A DNA stretch of 10,853 nucleotides from Desulfovibrio sp. (GCA_022837365.1 JALHHV010000064.1:1-10853); one strand, 5' to 3'; positions 1-7,957 are shown, counted from the first letter of the stretch. Notes: generated by a model from the letters alone, not told the origin. A program made the numbers and translations.

Positions 1-45
1 GTGAGTGCCGGGGCTCCGCGGCGGTGGCGTCGTCGTGCTCGAAAA

Positions 46-324
46 TCAGTTGGTGGTCTCCAGGGCCTGGCGCAGCGTGGAAACGCCGCAGCTGTGCAGC
101 ATCTGCACGGGAATGCTGTTGGCCTTGGCGTGCTGCACCACCTCGCGCTTGGCAGCATGCGAGATCTTGTTGGTGAACACGATGACCAGATCCGCCCGGC
201 CGAGCTTGTCGGCGATGCGGTTCTCCTTGCCCGTGAACACCTTCAGGTCCACGCCGCTGGCGAGGGCGGCATTGATGTAGTCGCGCTTCAGTCTGTCCAT
301 TCCGCCAATGAGTGCTGCGCACAT
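46..324 (-). CDS. DUF2325 domain protein
   Basis: A 92-residue protein that is one DUF2325 domain over its whole length. It starts MCAALIGGMDRLKRDY, has a hydrophobic strand followed by a conserved turn (DLVIVFTNKISHAAKREV, about 45-62) and ends with the typical IPVQMLHSCGVSTL block (about 71-84), with cysteines at 2 and 79. The domain resembles a small Rossmann-like fold; its biochemical role is not established and I do not assign one. The start is fixed by an AAGGAG ribosome site six bases before the ATG. No signal peptide or membrane segment is visible, so it is probably cytoplasmic. It lies alone in this window, with a sigma-70-like promoter and a Fur-box-like palindrome about 45 bases upstream, which suggests iron-responsive expression (inference). 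Nothing recognisable lies in the 45 bases between its stop and the window edge. Confidence 0.9.
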   Translation of the reverse strand: MCAALIGGMDRLKRDYINAALASGVDLKVFTGKENRIADKLGRADLVIVFTNKISHAAKREVVQHAKANSIPVQMLHSCGVSTLRQALETTN

Positions 325-362
325 GGGAGGCTCCTTCCGACGAGTCTCGCGTCGTTTTGTCC

Positions 363-391
363 TGTTTAATGAAAACGATTTTCATTGTCAA
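363..391 (-). promoter_or_regulatory. Promoter with Fur-box-like operator for the DUF2325 gene
   Basis: On the minus strand a perfect -35 (TTGACA, 386-391) is followed after 17 bases by a weak -10 (TAAACA, 363-368). The spacer holds a perfect inverted repeat, AATGAAAACGATTTTCATT (368-386: 8-bp arms, 3-bp centre). It matches 11 of the 14 defined positions of the Fur 7-1-7 consensus (TGATAATnATTATCA) and stands out as AT-rich. A second small palindrome, CATTGTCAATG (383-393), overlaps the -35. An operator between -35 and -10 is the classic place for iron-dependent repression. Fur binding itself is inferred from the match; another dimeric repressor is possible. Confidence 0.65.
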
Positions 392-477
392 TGACAGGGC
401 GAGATTTTTCCGCCTCCTTTTTGGGGCCGGAACGGGTTTCCATGCGGTTTCGGCATGATGGGCAGGGGCAGGGCGCA

Positions 478-515
478 TGCGGGCCGCGCCTCCCGGCAAG
501 GAGGCGCGGCCCGCA
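478..515. terminator. Strong hairpin downstream of the ferredoxin gene, no U-tract
   Basis: A perfect 16-bp GC-rich stem (478-493 with 500-515) encloses the six-base loop CGGCAA. It lies about 87 bases beyond the ferredoxin stop. Neither strand has a T-run after the stem, so it is not a standard intrinsic terminator. It may still end or stabilise the ferredoxin mRNA 3' end (inference). Confidence 0.5.
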
Positions 516-601
516 CGGAATGGGCCGGAACTGGTCGGACGGGGGGCGGCCGCCGGAATGCACGCGACGGGCGGCGCCACGGGGCGGAAACGGGCGCGGG
601 G

Positions 602-796
602 CTATTCCTCGCGCCACTCGATACATTCCACCGGGCAGGTGGTAATGGCGTCCTCCACGCATTCGGCGGTGGTATTCGGGTCGATGACCTCCGCGTATTC
701 GCCCGCGCTGGACATTCTGAACGCCTCGGGGCAAAGTTCGACGCACGATTCGCACGCCATGCATTCGTCCTGGTCGAGGTAGAGATATTTCGCCAT
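602..796 (-). CDS. Ferredoxin, single [4Fe-4S] (D. gigas / D. africanus FdI type)
   Basis: A small soluble electron carrier of 64 residues. Cluster ligands are C12, C15 and C18 (DECMACESC) with C54 before Pro (TTCPVEC). Two further cysteines, C22 and C46, fall at the positions that form the disulfide Cys18-Cys42 in D. gigas ferredoxin, with a constant offset of four residues for all six. The second cluster of 2[4Fe-4S] ferredoxins is therefore absent and replaced by this putative disulfide. C58 is extra. The acidic composition and the C-terminal IEWREE are typical of the family. An AAGGAGG ribosome site lies five bases before the ATG. It is divergent from the TPR gene, 99 bases apart. In sulfate reducers such ferredoxins couple pyruvate:ferredoxin oxidoreductase and hydrogenases; the actual partner here is unknown. 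Confidence 0.95.
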   Translation of the reverse strand: MAKYLYLDQDECMACESCVELCPEAFRMSSAGEYAEVIDPNTTAECVEDAITTCPVECIEWREE

Positions 797-824
797 GGTG
801 GCCTCCTTGGGCTGTTTGCCCCAT

Positions 825-854
825 GGTATAGCATGGCCGGAGCGTCGAGCACAA
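825..854 (-). promoter_or_regulatory. Ferredoxin promoter with extended -10
   Basis: On the minus strand, TTGTGC (849-854) is followed after 18 bases by TATACC (825-830), which is preceded by TG at -15/-14 (TGCTATACC), an extended -10. Transcription would start near 818, about 22 bases before the ATG. The -10 lies inside an interrupted palindrome CCATG-6-CATGG (821-836), which could be an operator. Sequence match only. Confidence 0.5.
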
Positions 855-895
855 CGGGCGGGGCGCGCGACGTCCCTCGCAGCGGAGGCAACCCG

Positions 896-1528
896 GTGTC
901 ACCCAAAGGCGACGCGCGCCAGGCGCGCGAATACCTGGCGCGAGCCAAGGCGTACTTTCACAGGCACGACGTGCCCCGCGCCCTGGCGGCCACGGCCGCG
1001 GGCGTGCAGCCCCTGGCGGACGGGGGCATCGTCGGGCGCGACCTGACCGAACTGCACGGCGCGCTGCGCGAGATGGTGCAGATGCTTTCGCGCGACGAGG
1101 ACGTGAAGGCGCGGGCCACGGCCATCTCGCCGCGTGGCCTGGTCTTCGAGAAAGGGGCCGAGAAGCAGCTGCTGGCCATGCTGGCCCGCATCCTGCGGTC
1201 CATGCGCGACGAGCAGGAGCAGGAAACCTACGAGCAGGCCATCGCCCGCAAGCAGCAGCTGGACAGGCTGCTGCTGCACGGCAGGCGGCTGCTGGAACAC
1301 AGGAAGGTGGCCGAGGCCGACGAGGCGTTCACCGAGGCCACGGGCTTCTACCGCAACGAGCACCGGCTGTTCCTGCTCATGGGCAGGGCCATGCTGGACG
1401 CGGGCGAACCCAAGCGTGCCCTGCGCCACCTGCGCAAGGCCATGGAAGTGGACCCGGACAAGGAACAGGCCAGACTGGCGCACGACACGGCGCTGGCCCG
1501 CAGCAAGGGCGAGCCCGACCCGGCCTGA
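896..1528 (+). CDS. TPR-repeat protein of unknown function
   Basis: A 210-residue, helix-rich, charged protein. I chose the GTG at 896 because GGAGG ends seven bases before it. The frame is open further upstream but runs antisense through the ferredoxin gene, and the next ATG (833) has no ribosome site. Residues about 124-190 form two tetratricopeptide-like helical hairpins; the second is clear (RLFLLMGRAMLDAGEPKRAL, then HLRKAMEVDPD, 157-187). The N-terminal part (8-110) is also helical, with a glutamate/glutamine-rich stretch about 105-122 that may be coiled coil. There is no signal peptide or membrane segment. TPRs bind protein partners, but the partner cannot be read from the neighbours, which are a divergent ferredoxin and a convergent broken gene. 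The stop codon overlaps the first unit of a 10-bp tandem repeat. Confidence 0.85.
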   Translation: MSPKGDARQAREYLARAKAYFHRHDVPRALAATAAGVQPLADGGIVGRDLTELHGALREMVQMLSRDEDVKARATAISPRGLVFEKGAEKQLLAMLARILRSMRDEQEQETYEQAIARKQQLDRLLLHGRRLLEHRKVAEADEAFTEATGFYRNEHRLFLLMGRAMLDAGEPKRALRHLRKAMEVDPDKEQARLAHDTALARSKGEPDPA

Positions 1529-1566
1529 ACTGGACGGAACTGGGCCGAACTAGACGGAACTGGGCG
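1527..1566. repeat. Four-copy 10-bp tandem repeat at the end of the TPR gene
   Basis: Four consecutive 10-bp units, GAACTGGACG, GAACTGGGCC, GAACTAGACG and GAACTGGGCG, with no spacing. The first unit starts on the second base of the TPR stop codon. A related single copy (GGAACTGGTCGG) lies near 529-540, beyond the ferredoxin gene. Confidence 0.8.
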
Positions 1567-1585
1567 CGACGACGGGCATTCGTCA

Positions 1586-1639
1586 GGCACGACGCCCTCA
1601 TGTACGCAGGATGACCCGCGTGCATGAGGGCGTCGTGCC
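1586..1639. terminator. Long hairpin between convergent genes
   Basis: A perfect 17-bp stem (1586-1602 with 1623-1639). It extends inwards through one T-G wobble and four more pairs, leaving a 10-base loop (AGGATGACCC). It sits between the end of the TPR gene (plus) and the end of the small broken gene (minus), so it could serve both transcripts. There is no T-run on either side, so it would act as an mRNA 3' stabiliser or a factor-dependent terminator rather than a classical intrinsic one. Confidence 0.55.
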
Positions 1640-1699
1640 GTCGTGGTTCCGGAAAAGGGAGCCCCGCGTGTGCGGCGTGGGGATGGGCGGGCGCCGGGC

Positions 1700-1950
1700 C
1701 TACAGGTCCAGCAGGCGGGCCACCCGTTCCGGATCCAGCGAGCGGTGCGCGTCGCCGGACGGGGCGGACAGCATGTCCATCACCGCGTTGTACGCCTGAC
1801 CGGCCTCGGCTGCGTCGGCGGCCCGGCCCCCCTGGGTGGCGGACTGGACGGCTTGGCCGACGTGGCTTCGGTGGCCTCGCGGGCGCGGGCCAGCAGCGCG
1901 TCGATGCGCGAGAAGGAATCCTGCGAAATGGTGGTGATGCCCGTGGTCAT
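1700..1950 (-). pseudogene. Small unknown gene split by a -1 frameshift
   Basis: An AGGAGG ribosome site five bases before the ATG at 1950 starts MTTGITTISQDSFSRIDALL, a gene-like amphipathic N-terminus. That frame becomes Pro/Arg-rich and stops at 1780. The overlapping -1 frame carries a coherent C-terminus, AGQAYNAVMDMLSAP, then HRSLDPERVARLLDL, ending at 1700. Joining the two by one missing base gives 83 residues. The frames can be switched anywhere between about 1820 and 1860; a run of six C on the plus strand (GGGGGG in the mRNA, 1826-1831) is the obvious place. It may be a sequencing error, a true mutation or programmed slippage. I do not recognise the family; the C-terminal DPERVA loosely recalls FlgM, but not enough to call it. 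It is convergent with the TPR gene. Confidence 0.55.
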
Positions 1951-2094
1951 GGCGGCCTCCTGGAAGTTTTTTCCGTATGTCCGTCTCGTTCTGCAAGGGC
2001 CGTGCAAACGGGGAGCGGCACCGGCGGCACCAGCGGGCCTGGCCGACCGTTGCGATCCGGACCGCTTTGAGGTAGGCGAAGCGGCGCGCCACGG

Positions 2095-2122
2095 TTGCGT
2101 TTCCGCCCGAACAGGCTACACT
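2095..2122 (+). promoter_or_regulatory. Probable coaX promoter
   Basis: TTGCGT (2095-2100), 16 bases, then TACACT (2117-2122): three of six and four of six matches to sigma-70 hexamers. The leader of about 75 bases then holds a small perfect hairpin, GACGCC-AGA-GGCGTC (2165-2179), 23 bases before the start codon. Moderate match only. Confidence 0.4.
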
Positions 2123-2202
2123 TGCGCCCATGTATGGCGTGCCCGTGCCCGGCGAGGGCCGCCAGACGCCAGAGGCGTCATCCCCAACATACCGGAAGCG
2201 GC

Positions 2203-2991
2203 ATGACCCAGCATTTCCTGCTGTTCGACATCGGCAACACCAACGTCAAGATCGGCATCGCGGTGGAAACCGCCATGCTGACCTCGTACGTGCTGCCCAC
2301 CGACCCCGGCCAGACGGCCGACTCCATCGGCCTGCGCCTGCTGGAGGTGCTGCGCCACGCCGGGCTGGACCCGGCGGACGTCTCTGCCTGCGTGGCCAGT
2401 TCGGTGGTGCCGAGCTTCGATCCGCTGGCCCGCCGCGCCTGCGAGCGCTACCTGTCTCGCAGGCTGCTGTTCGCCCCCGGCGACATCGCCATCCCGCTGG
2501 AAAACCGCTACGAGCGCCCGGCGGAAGTCGGGGCCGACCGGCTGGTGGCCGCCTGGGCAGCCCGGCGGCTGTACCCTGGCCCCAGGTCGCTGGTATCCGT
2601 GGATTTCGGCACGGCCACCACGTTTGACTGCGTGGAGGGCGGGGCGTATCTTGGTGGTTTGATCTGTCCCGGCGTGCTGTCGTCCGCCGGGGCGTTGTCG
2701 TCGCGCACGGCCAAGCTGCCGCGCATCAGCCTGGAGGTGGAAGAGGATTCGCCGGTCATCGGCCGGTCCACCGCCACCAGCCTGAACCACGGCTTCATTT
2801 TCGGCTTCGCCGCCATGACCGAGGGCGTGCTGGCCCGCCTTGGCGGCGTGCTGCCCGGCCCGGTCGAGGTGGTGGCCACGGGCGGGTTCGCCCGGGACAT
2901 CGCGCGGGTGAGCCGCTGTTTCGACCACGTCAAGCCCGACCTTCTGCTGGAGGGCCTGCGGTTGCTGTATCTGGAACGTGAAGGGCGGTAG
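2203..2991 (+). CDS. coaX: Type III pantothenate kinase
   Basis: Phosphorylates pantothenate with ATP, the first step of coenzyme A synthesis, in the cytoplasm. The 262-residue length is usual for CoaX. It has the ASKHA-fold motifs in order: the phosphate loop DIGNTNVKIG at 9-18, RPAEVGADR at 105-113 with the putative catalytic Asp112, the cation-binding DFGTATTFD at 134-142, PGV at 156-158, GRSTATSLNHG at 187-197 and ATGGFA at 225-230. I chose the ATG at 2203 because the protein then starts six residues before the conserved strand; the ribosome site is weak (CGGAAG). An in-frame GTG or longer start from 2095 would add a tail lacking family features. CoaX enzymes are K+-dependent and insensitive to CoA feedback, unlike CoaA (family knowledge). 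There is no adjacent birA, a common partner elsewhere. Confidence 0.96.
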   Translation: MTQHFLLFDIGNTNVKIGIAVETAMLTSYVLPTDPGQTADSIGLRLLEVLRHAGLDPADVSACVASSVVPSFDPLARRACERYLSRRLLFAPGDIAIPLENRYERPAEVGADRLVAAWAARRLYPGPRSLVSVDFGTATTFDCVEGGAYLGGLICPGVLSSAGALSSRTAKLPRISLEVEEDSPVIGRSTATSLNHGFIFGFAAMTEGVLARLGGVLPGPVEVVATGGFARDIARVSRCFDHVKPDLLLEGLRLLYLEREGR

Positions 2992-3013
2992 CGGCAAGAG
3001 GCCGCAAGGCTTC

Positions 3014-4569
<1,556 letters not shown>

Positions 4570-4589
4570 CGCGCGGTTGCGCGATGACG

Positions 4590-4620
4590 GGGAGGGAGCC
4601 TGCGGGGCTCCCTCCCTTTT
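4590..4620 (+). terminator. Intrinsic terminator of eno
   Basis: A perfect 11-bp stem (4590-4600 with 4606-4616), loop TGCGG, then TTTTGCTTT. It lies 20 bases past the eno stop. It is the clearest Rho-independent terminator in the window. Confidence 0.92.
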
Positions 4621-5244
4621 GCTTTCGGGCGCGGGAAGAAAGGTGGGAGAAGGGAAAAGGCGGGGGAAAGGTTGTGGCTGCTCCCAATGCCGGAAATACG
4701 CGGCGAAACCCGCCATTCGGGCGCTGGCGGCGTTAGGTTCCGTTTTCCCTCGGTCACGTACCGAAGGGCGCGCTACGGTCGCCATCCGTAATGCCCGCAA
4801 GCGCGCATAACGGCTGCCGCACGCTCCCTTCGGGAAAACGTCCCCTTCCTTGCCAGCTCCCGAAGATCGTAGTTTCACCCGTTTTCCCGGCACCAGCCAT
4901 CCGCGCGGAAGACCGCGCGGAGTATAGGGAAGAAAGGCAGCCCGGCAGATGAAAAAAAGCCGGAGGCAGGAAAAGCGTCGGTTGCAGGGTGGCCGGAGTA
5001 CCGGTGATCCTGGAGGACCGGCAGGAAATTTCAGCGTTATCCCATCCCCTGAAAAGGGGGTCCGGGGGAGCATGCTCCCCCGGCGGGGCACGGGGCGGAG
5101 CCCCGGCTCAAAAAAGCTGCCCGCTCTCCTGCAAAAGGACAGGGCGGCGGTAATGGCGGATGCGACCGGGACGCGATGACGGTGCCGGGCAGCGGAATCG
5201 GACAGGCGGCGCGCACGCGCGCCGGATTTCGGGAGGTTGGACAT
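4621..5244. other. Long gene-poor gap between eno and folD, rich in inverted repeats
   Basis: No frame here has both a ribosome site and protein-like composition. Visible structure: CGTTTTCCC (4741-4749), CGGGAAAACG (4831-4840) and CGTTTTCCCG (4880-4889), so the middle arm can pair perfectly with either flank. CCGCGCGG-AAGA-CCGCGCGG (4901-4920). A hairpin group at 5046-5105, listed separately. A 7-bp hairpin CGGCGCG-CACG-CGCGCCG (5207-5224) just before the folD ribosome site. The folD promoter should be in the right half, but I cannot place it with confidence. The composition resembles dispersed intergenic repeats, not a decayed gene. Confidence 0.6.
5046..5105. repeat. Cluster of three hairpins including a 22-bp perfect palindrome
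   Basis: Three inverted repeats in a row: CCCCT-GAAA-AGGGG (5046-5059), with a GNRA tetraloop; a perfect 22-bp palindrome (5062-5083; each half CCGGGGGAGCA or its complement); and CGGGGC-GGA-GCCCCG (5091-5105). On the minus strand a run of six T (5110-5115) lies upstream of the group, so it is not a terminator for that strand. The look is that of a REP/BIME-like intergenic element; genome copy number cannot be judged here. Confidence 0.6.
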
Positions 5245-6111
5245 ATGATGCTGCTCGACGGCAAGGCGACGGCTGCGGCCATTCGCGCGGAGCTGAAGGA
5301 AGAGGTGGCGGCGGGCCTTGCGGCGGCGGGCCGCGCGCCGGGGCTGGCGGTCATTCTGGTGGGCGACGACCCGGCCTCGCAGGTGTACGTGCGCAACAAG
5401 GAGCGCGGCTGCGACGAGGCGGGCATCCGGTCCGAGGCGTTCCGCCTGCCCGCGGACACCACGCAGGAAGCGCTGGAAGCGCTCATCGACGAACTGAACG
5501 GGCGGGCGGACATCGACGGCATCCTGCTGCAACTGCCGCTGCCCAAGGGGCTGAACAGCCAGCGCTGCCTTGAGCGCATCAGCCCGAAAAAGGACGTGGA
5601 CGGCTTCCACCCCGAGAACATGGGACGTCTGGCGCTGGGGCTGCCGGGCTTCCGGCCGTGCACCCCGGCGGGGGTGATGACCCTGCTGGAGCGCTACGGT
5701 CTTTCGCCCGCCGGGAAGAAGGCCGTGGTGGTGGGGCGCAGCAACATCGTGGGCAAGCCGCTGGCGCTGATGCTGGGCGCGCCCGGCAAGTACGCCAACG
5801 CCACGGTGACGGTGTGCCATTCCGGCACGCCGAACCTTGCCGAGGAATGCCGCCGGGCGGACTTCCTGTTCGTGGCGGCGGGGCGGCCGTGCCTGGTCAC
5901 CTCGGACATGGTCAAGCCCGGCGCGGTGGTGGTGGACGTGGGCATCCACCGCACCGACGAAGGGCTGGTGGGCGACTGCCAGTACGACGACATCAGCTGC
6001 ATCGCCTCGGCCATGACCCCGGTGCCCGGCGGCGTGGGCCCCATGACCATCGCCCAACTGCTCGTCAACACCGTGATTTCGTGGAAGGCCCGCACCGGCA
6101 TCGCCGGGTAG
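5245..6111 (+). CDS. folD: Bifunctional methylene-THF dehydrogenase / methenyl-THF cyclohydrolase
   Basis: Converts 5,10-methylene-tetrahydrofolate to 10-formyl-tetrahydrofolate in two steps with NAD(P)+, feeding purine and formyl-Met synthesis; in anaerobes it can also serve C1 assimilation. The 288 residues equal the usual length. Motifs: the catalytic YVRNK with Tyr48 and Lys52; [19 protein letters not shown]; the RPCTPAGV substrate region; the dinucleotide-binding [25 protein letters not shown]; and the C-terminal [11 protein letters not shown]. Two adjacent ATGs occur at 5245 and 5248; the first is favoured by GGGAGG eight bases upstream. A strong hairpin follows the stop. It has no nearby C1 genes such as fhs in this window. 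Confidence 0.98.
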   Translation: MMLLDGKATAAAIRAELKEEVAAGLAAAGRAPGLAVILVGDDPASQVYVRNKERGCDEAGIRSEAFRLPADTTQEALEALIDELNGRADIDGILLQLPLPKGLNSQRCLERISPKKDVDGFHPENMGRLALGLPGFRPCTPAGVMTLLERYGLSPAGKKAVVVGRSNIVGKPLALMLGAPGKYANATVTVCHSGTPNLAEECRRADFLFVAAGRPCLVTSDMVKPGAVVVDVGIHRTDEGLVGDCQYDDISCIASAMTPVPGGVGPMTIAQLLVNTVISWKARTGIAG

Positions 6112-6133
6112 CGGGCGGATACTGACGGATTTC

Positions 6134-6163
6134 AGGGCCGCGCGGCATGTGCCGCGCGGCCCT
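6134..6163 (+). terminator. Terminator-like hairpin after folD
   Basis: A perfect inverted repeat with 14-base arms (6134-6147 with 6150-6163) and a two-base centre, so in practice about 12-13 pairs. It begins 23 bases past the folD stop and is followed by GTTGCGTC, a poor U-tract. Confidence 0.65.
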
Positions 6164-6329
6164 GTTGCGTCATGCCGCATGCCGGGGGATGTCATGTCCG
6201 CGTGGCGGCGGGGTTGCCGCACGTGCCGCCCCGGCATGGCCCGGCCATGGGCAGGTTCTGCCGACCGGTGGAGTTGTTGCGGGACATCCGTCTTTACATT
6301 CCGCAAGGTTGCTTCGCGTCGCCTTGCAC

Positions 6330-6345
6330 TGGCACGGCTCGTGCT
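6330..6345 (+). promoter_or_regulatory. Sigma-54 (RpoN) promoter of flgE
   Basis: TGGCACGGCTCGTGCT matches the -24/-12 consensus TGGCACG-N4-TTGCW at all but one defined position. The invariant GG (6331-6332) and GC (6343-6344) have the required 12-base offset. Transcription would start about 6355, giving a leader of roughly 95 bases. Sigma-54 control of hook genes is established in several polarly flagellated bacteria. An RpoN-dependent activator site should lie in 6164-6320; I see no clear one. Confidence 0.85.
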
Positions 6346-6451
6346 TTGCGACCCCTCAGGGAAGAATCTTCCCCGGCCCCGCGCGCCCGCGCTCCGGCAG
6401 GAGCGGCGGCACGCGGACGGGCCGGGGCACTTCGCGCCCGAGGAGACACGC

Positions 6452-7957
6452 ATGTTACGCGCCCTCTATTCCGGTGCCTCCGGCATGAAGACCCTGTCGC
6501 AGGGCATGCAGGCGGTCAGCAACAACCTGGCCAACGTCAATACCGTGGGGTTCAAGCAGCAGCAGGCGCTGTTCGAGGACCTCATGAGCCAGTACGCGGG
6601 CACGGGCAACTCGGCATCCACCTCCATCAGCCAGGTGGGTCTGGGGTCGCGCCTTACGAGCATCCGCACCATGTACGGACAGGGGCCATACGAGTCGGGC
6701 ACGGACATCACCGACCTGTCCATCAACGGCAAGGGATTCTTCCAGGTCACCTCCGGCGACAAGATCCACTACACCCGCGCGGGCAACTTCCGGTTCGACA
6801 AGGACGGCAACCTGGTGGACCCCAACGGGTTCGTGCTCAACGGGCGGCCCATCCTCGACGGCGTGGAGGGGGCCGCCACCGGCATCAGCCTGCCGCCGGG
6901 CGAGAACGGGCGCAACATCATGCCCCCCAAGGCCACCACGTCCATCACGGCCATCAACAACCTGGGCTCGGGCGACAGGTCGTCCGACGCGGCCAACCCG
7001 TTCTTTTCGCTGCTGTCCAAGTGGAACGGCGCGGCGGACAGCCCCCTGGGCGACTCGGCCTACTCGTACAAGCAGGCCATCAAGGTCTACGACGCCTCGG
7101 GCAACGCCCACGACGTGACCATCTATTTCGACGGGGCCGGAGAGAGCGGCGGCAACAAGTATTTCGAGTTCGTGGTGGGCATGGACCCGGCGCACGACGG
7201 CTCGGCCCTGGCCGGGACATCCGGGGCGGGGCTGCTGATGGCCGGCACGCTCACCTTCAATTCGTCCGGCCAGTTGGTGAACATGTCGGCCTACACGCCC
7301 ACGGGCGCCGACGCCACCAACCTCGACAACTGGACACCGGCCTCGTTCGGCGCGGACGGGTTGCCGCAGTTCACCGCCACCTTCGCGGGCGGCGGGGGGG
7401 CGCAGGGGGTCGGCCTGGACCTTGGCCTGTCCTCGTCATCCGGGGCGTGGACGGCGGGCGCGGGCAGCCCGGCGGCGGTGGGGTCCGATGCGTCGAACCT
7501 GACGGGCATGGCCGGGGCCAGTCTGGCCGCCCTCGGCACCACGGCCTACGGCGGCAGTTCGTCGGAAATCCGGTCCAGGCAGGATGGCTACGGGCAGGGT
7601 TTTCTGGCGGGCATCGACATCAACTCGGAGGGCATCATCAGCGGGCGCTACAGCAACGGCCAGAGCGCCGACCTGTACCGCATCACCCTGTACCGCTTCA
7701 CCAGCGAGGACGGCCTGCGCCGCGAGGGCATGAACCACTTTTCGGCCACGCGCGAATCGGGCGCGGCGGAAGAGGGCCTGCCCGACACCGAGAATTTCGG
7801 CACCGTGGCCGCCAAGACGCTGGAGCAGTCCAACGTGTCCATGGAACGGGAATTCGTGAACATGATCATCTACCAGCGCGGCTTCCAGACCAACTCCAAG
7901 TCGATCATGACGGCGGACGCCATGATCCAGAGGGCGCTGGAACTGAAGCGCATGTAG
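6452..7957 (+). CDS. flgE: Flagellar hook protein FlgE
   Basis: Builds the hook, the universal joint between flagellar rod and filament; it is exported through the flagellar type III system, so it has no Sec signal. 501 residues. The N-terminal D0/D1 region begins MLRALYSGASGMKTL and carries SNNLANVNTVGFK (23-35), then the body domain start DITDLSINGKGFFQV and YTRAGNFRFDKDGNLVDPNG. The Gly/Ser/Ala-rich middle (about 170-390) is the variable D2/D3 part. The C-terminal helix LEQSNVSMEREFVNMIIYQR followed by GFQTNSKSIMTAD closes D0. It contains no cysteine, so Treponema-style lysinoalanine cross-links are not expected. The ATG at 6452 has AGGAG six bases before it. It is transcribed alone from a sigma-54 promoter and followed by a terminator, with no other flagellar gene in the window; a hook-length paralogue elsewhere in the genome is possible. 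Confidence 0.96.
   Translation: MLRALYSGASGMKTLSQGMQAVSNNLANVNTVGFKQQQALFEDLMSQYAGTGNSASTSISQVGLGSRLTSIRTMYGQGPYESGTDITDLSINGKGFFQVTSGDKIHYTRAGNFRFDKDGNLVDPNGFVLNGRPILDGVEGAATGISLPPGENGRNIMPPKATTSITAINNLGSGDRSSDAANPFFSLLSKWNGAADSPLGDSAYSYKQAIKVYDASGNAHDVTIYFDGAGESGGNKYFEFVVGMDPAHDGSALAGTSGAGLLMAGTLTFNSSGQLVNMSAYTPTGADATNLDNWTPASFGADGLPQFTATFAGGGGAQGVGLDLGLSSSSGAWTAGAGSPAAVGSDASNLTGMAGASLAALGTTAYGGSSSEIRSRQDGYGQGFLAGIDINSEGIISGRYSNGQSADLYRITLYRFTSEDGLRREGMNHFSATRESGAAEEGLPDTENFGTVAAKTLEQSNVSMEREFVNMIIYQRGFQTNSKSIMTADAMIQRALELKRM

Noticed and set aside
455..895. N-terminal extension of the TPR protein
   Set aside because: It runs antisense through the ferredoxin gene and looks random; the GTG at 896 has a proper ribosome site.
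1700..1790. FlgM (anti-sigma-28) identity for the broken small gene
   Set aside because: Only the DPERVARLL ending is reminiscent; the rest of the sequence and the gene context give no support.
4577..4810. Small protein gene after eno
   Set aside because: It starts inside the eno terminator region, lacks a ribosome site and has basic, biased composition.
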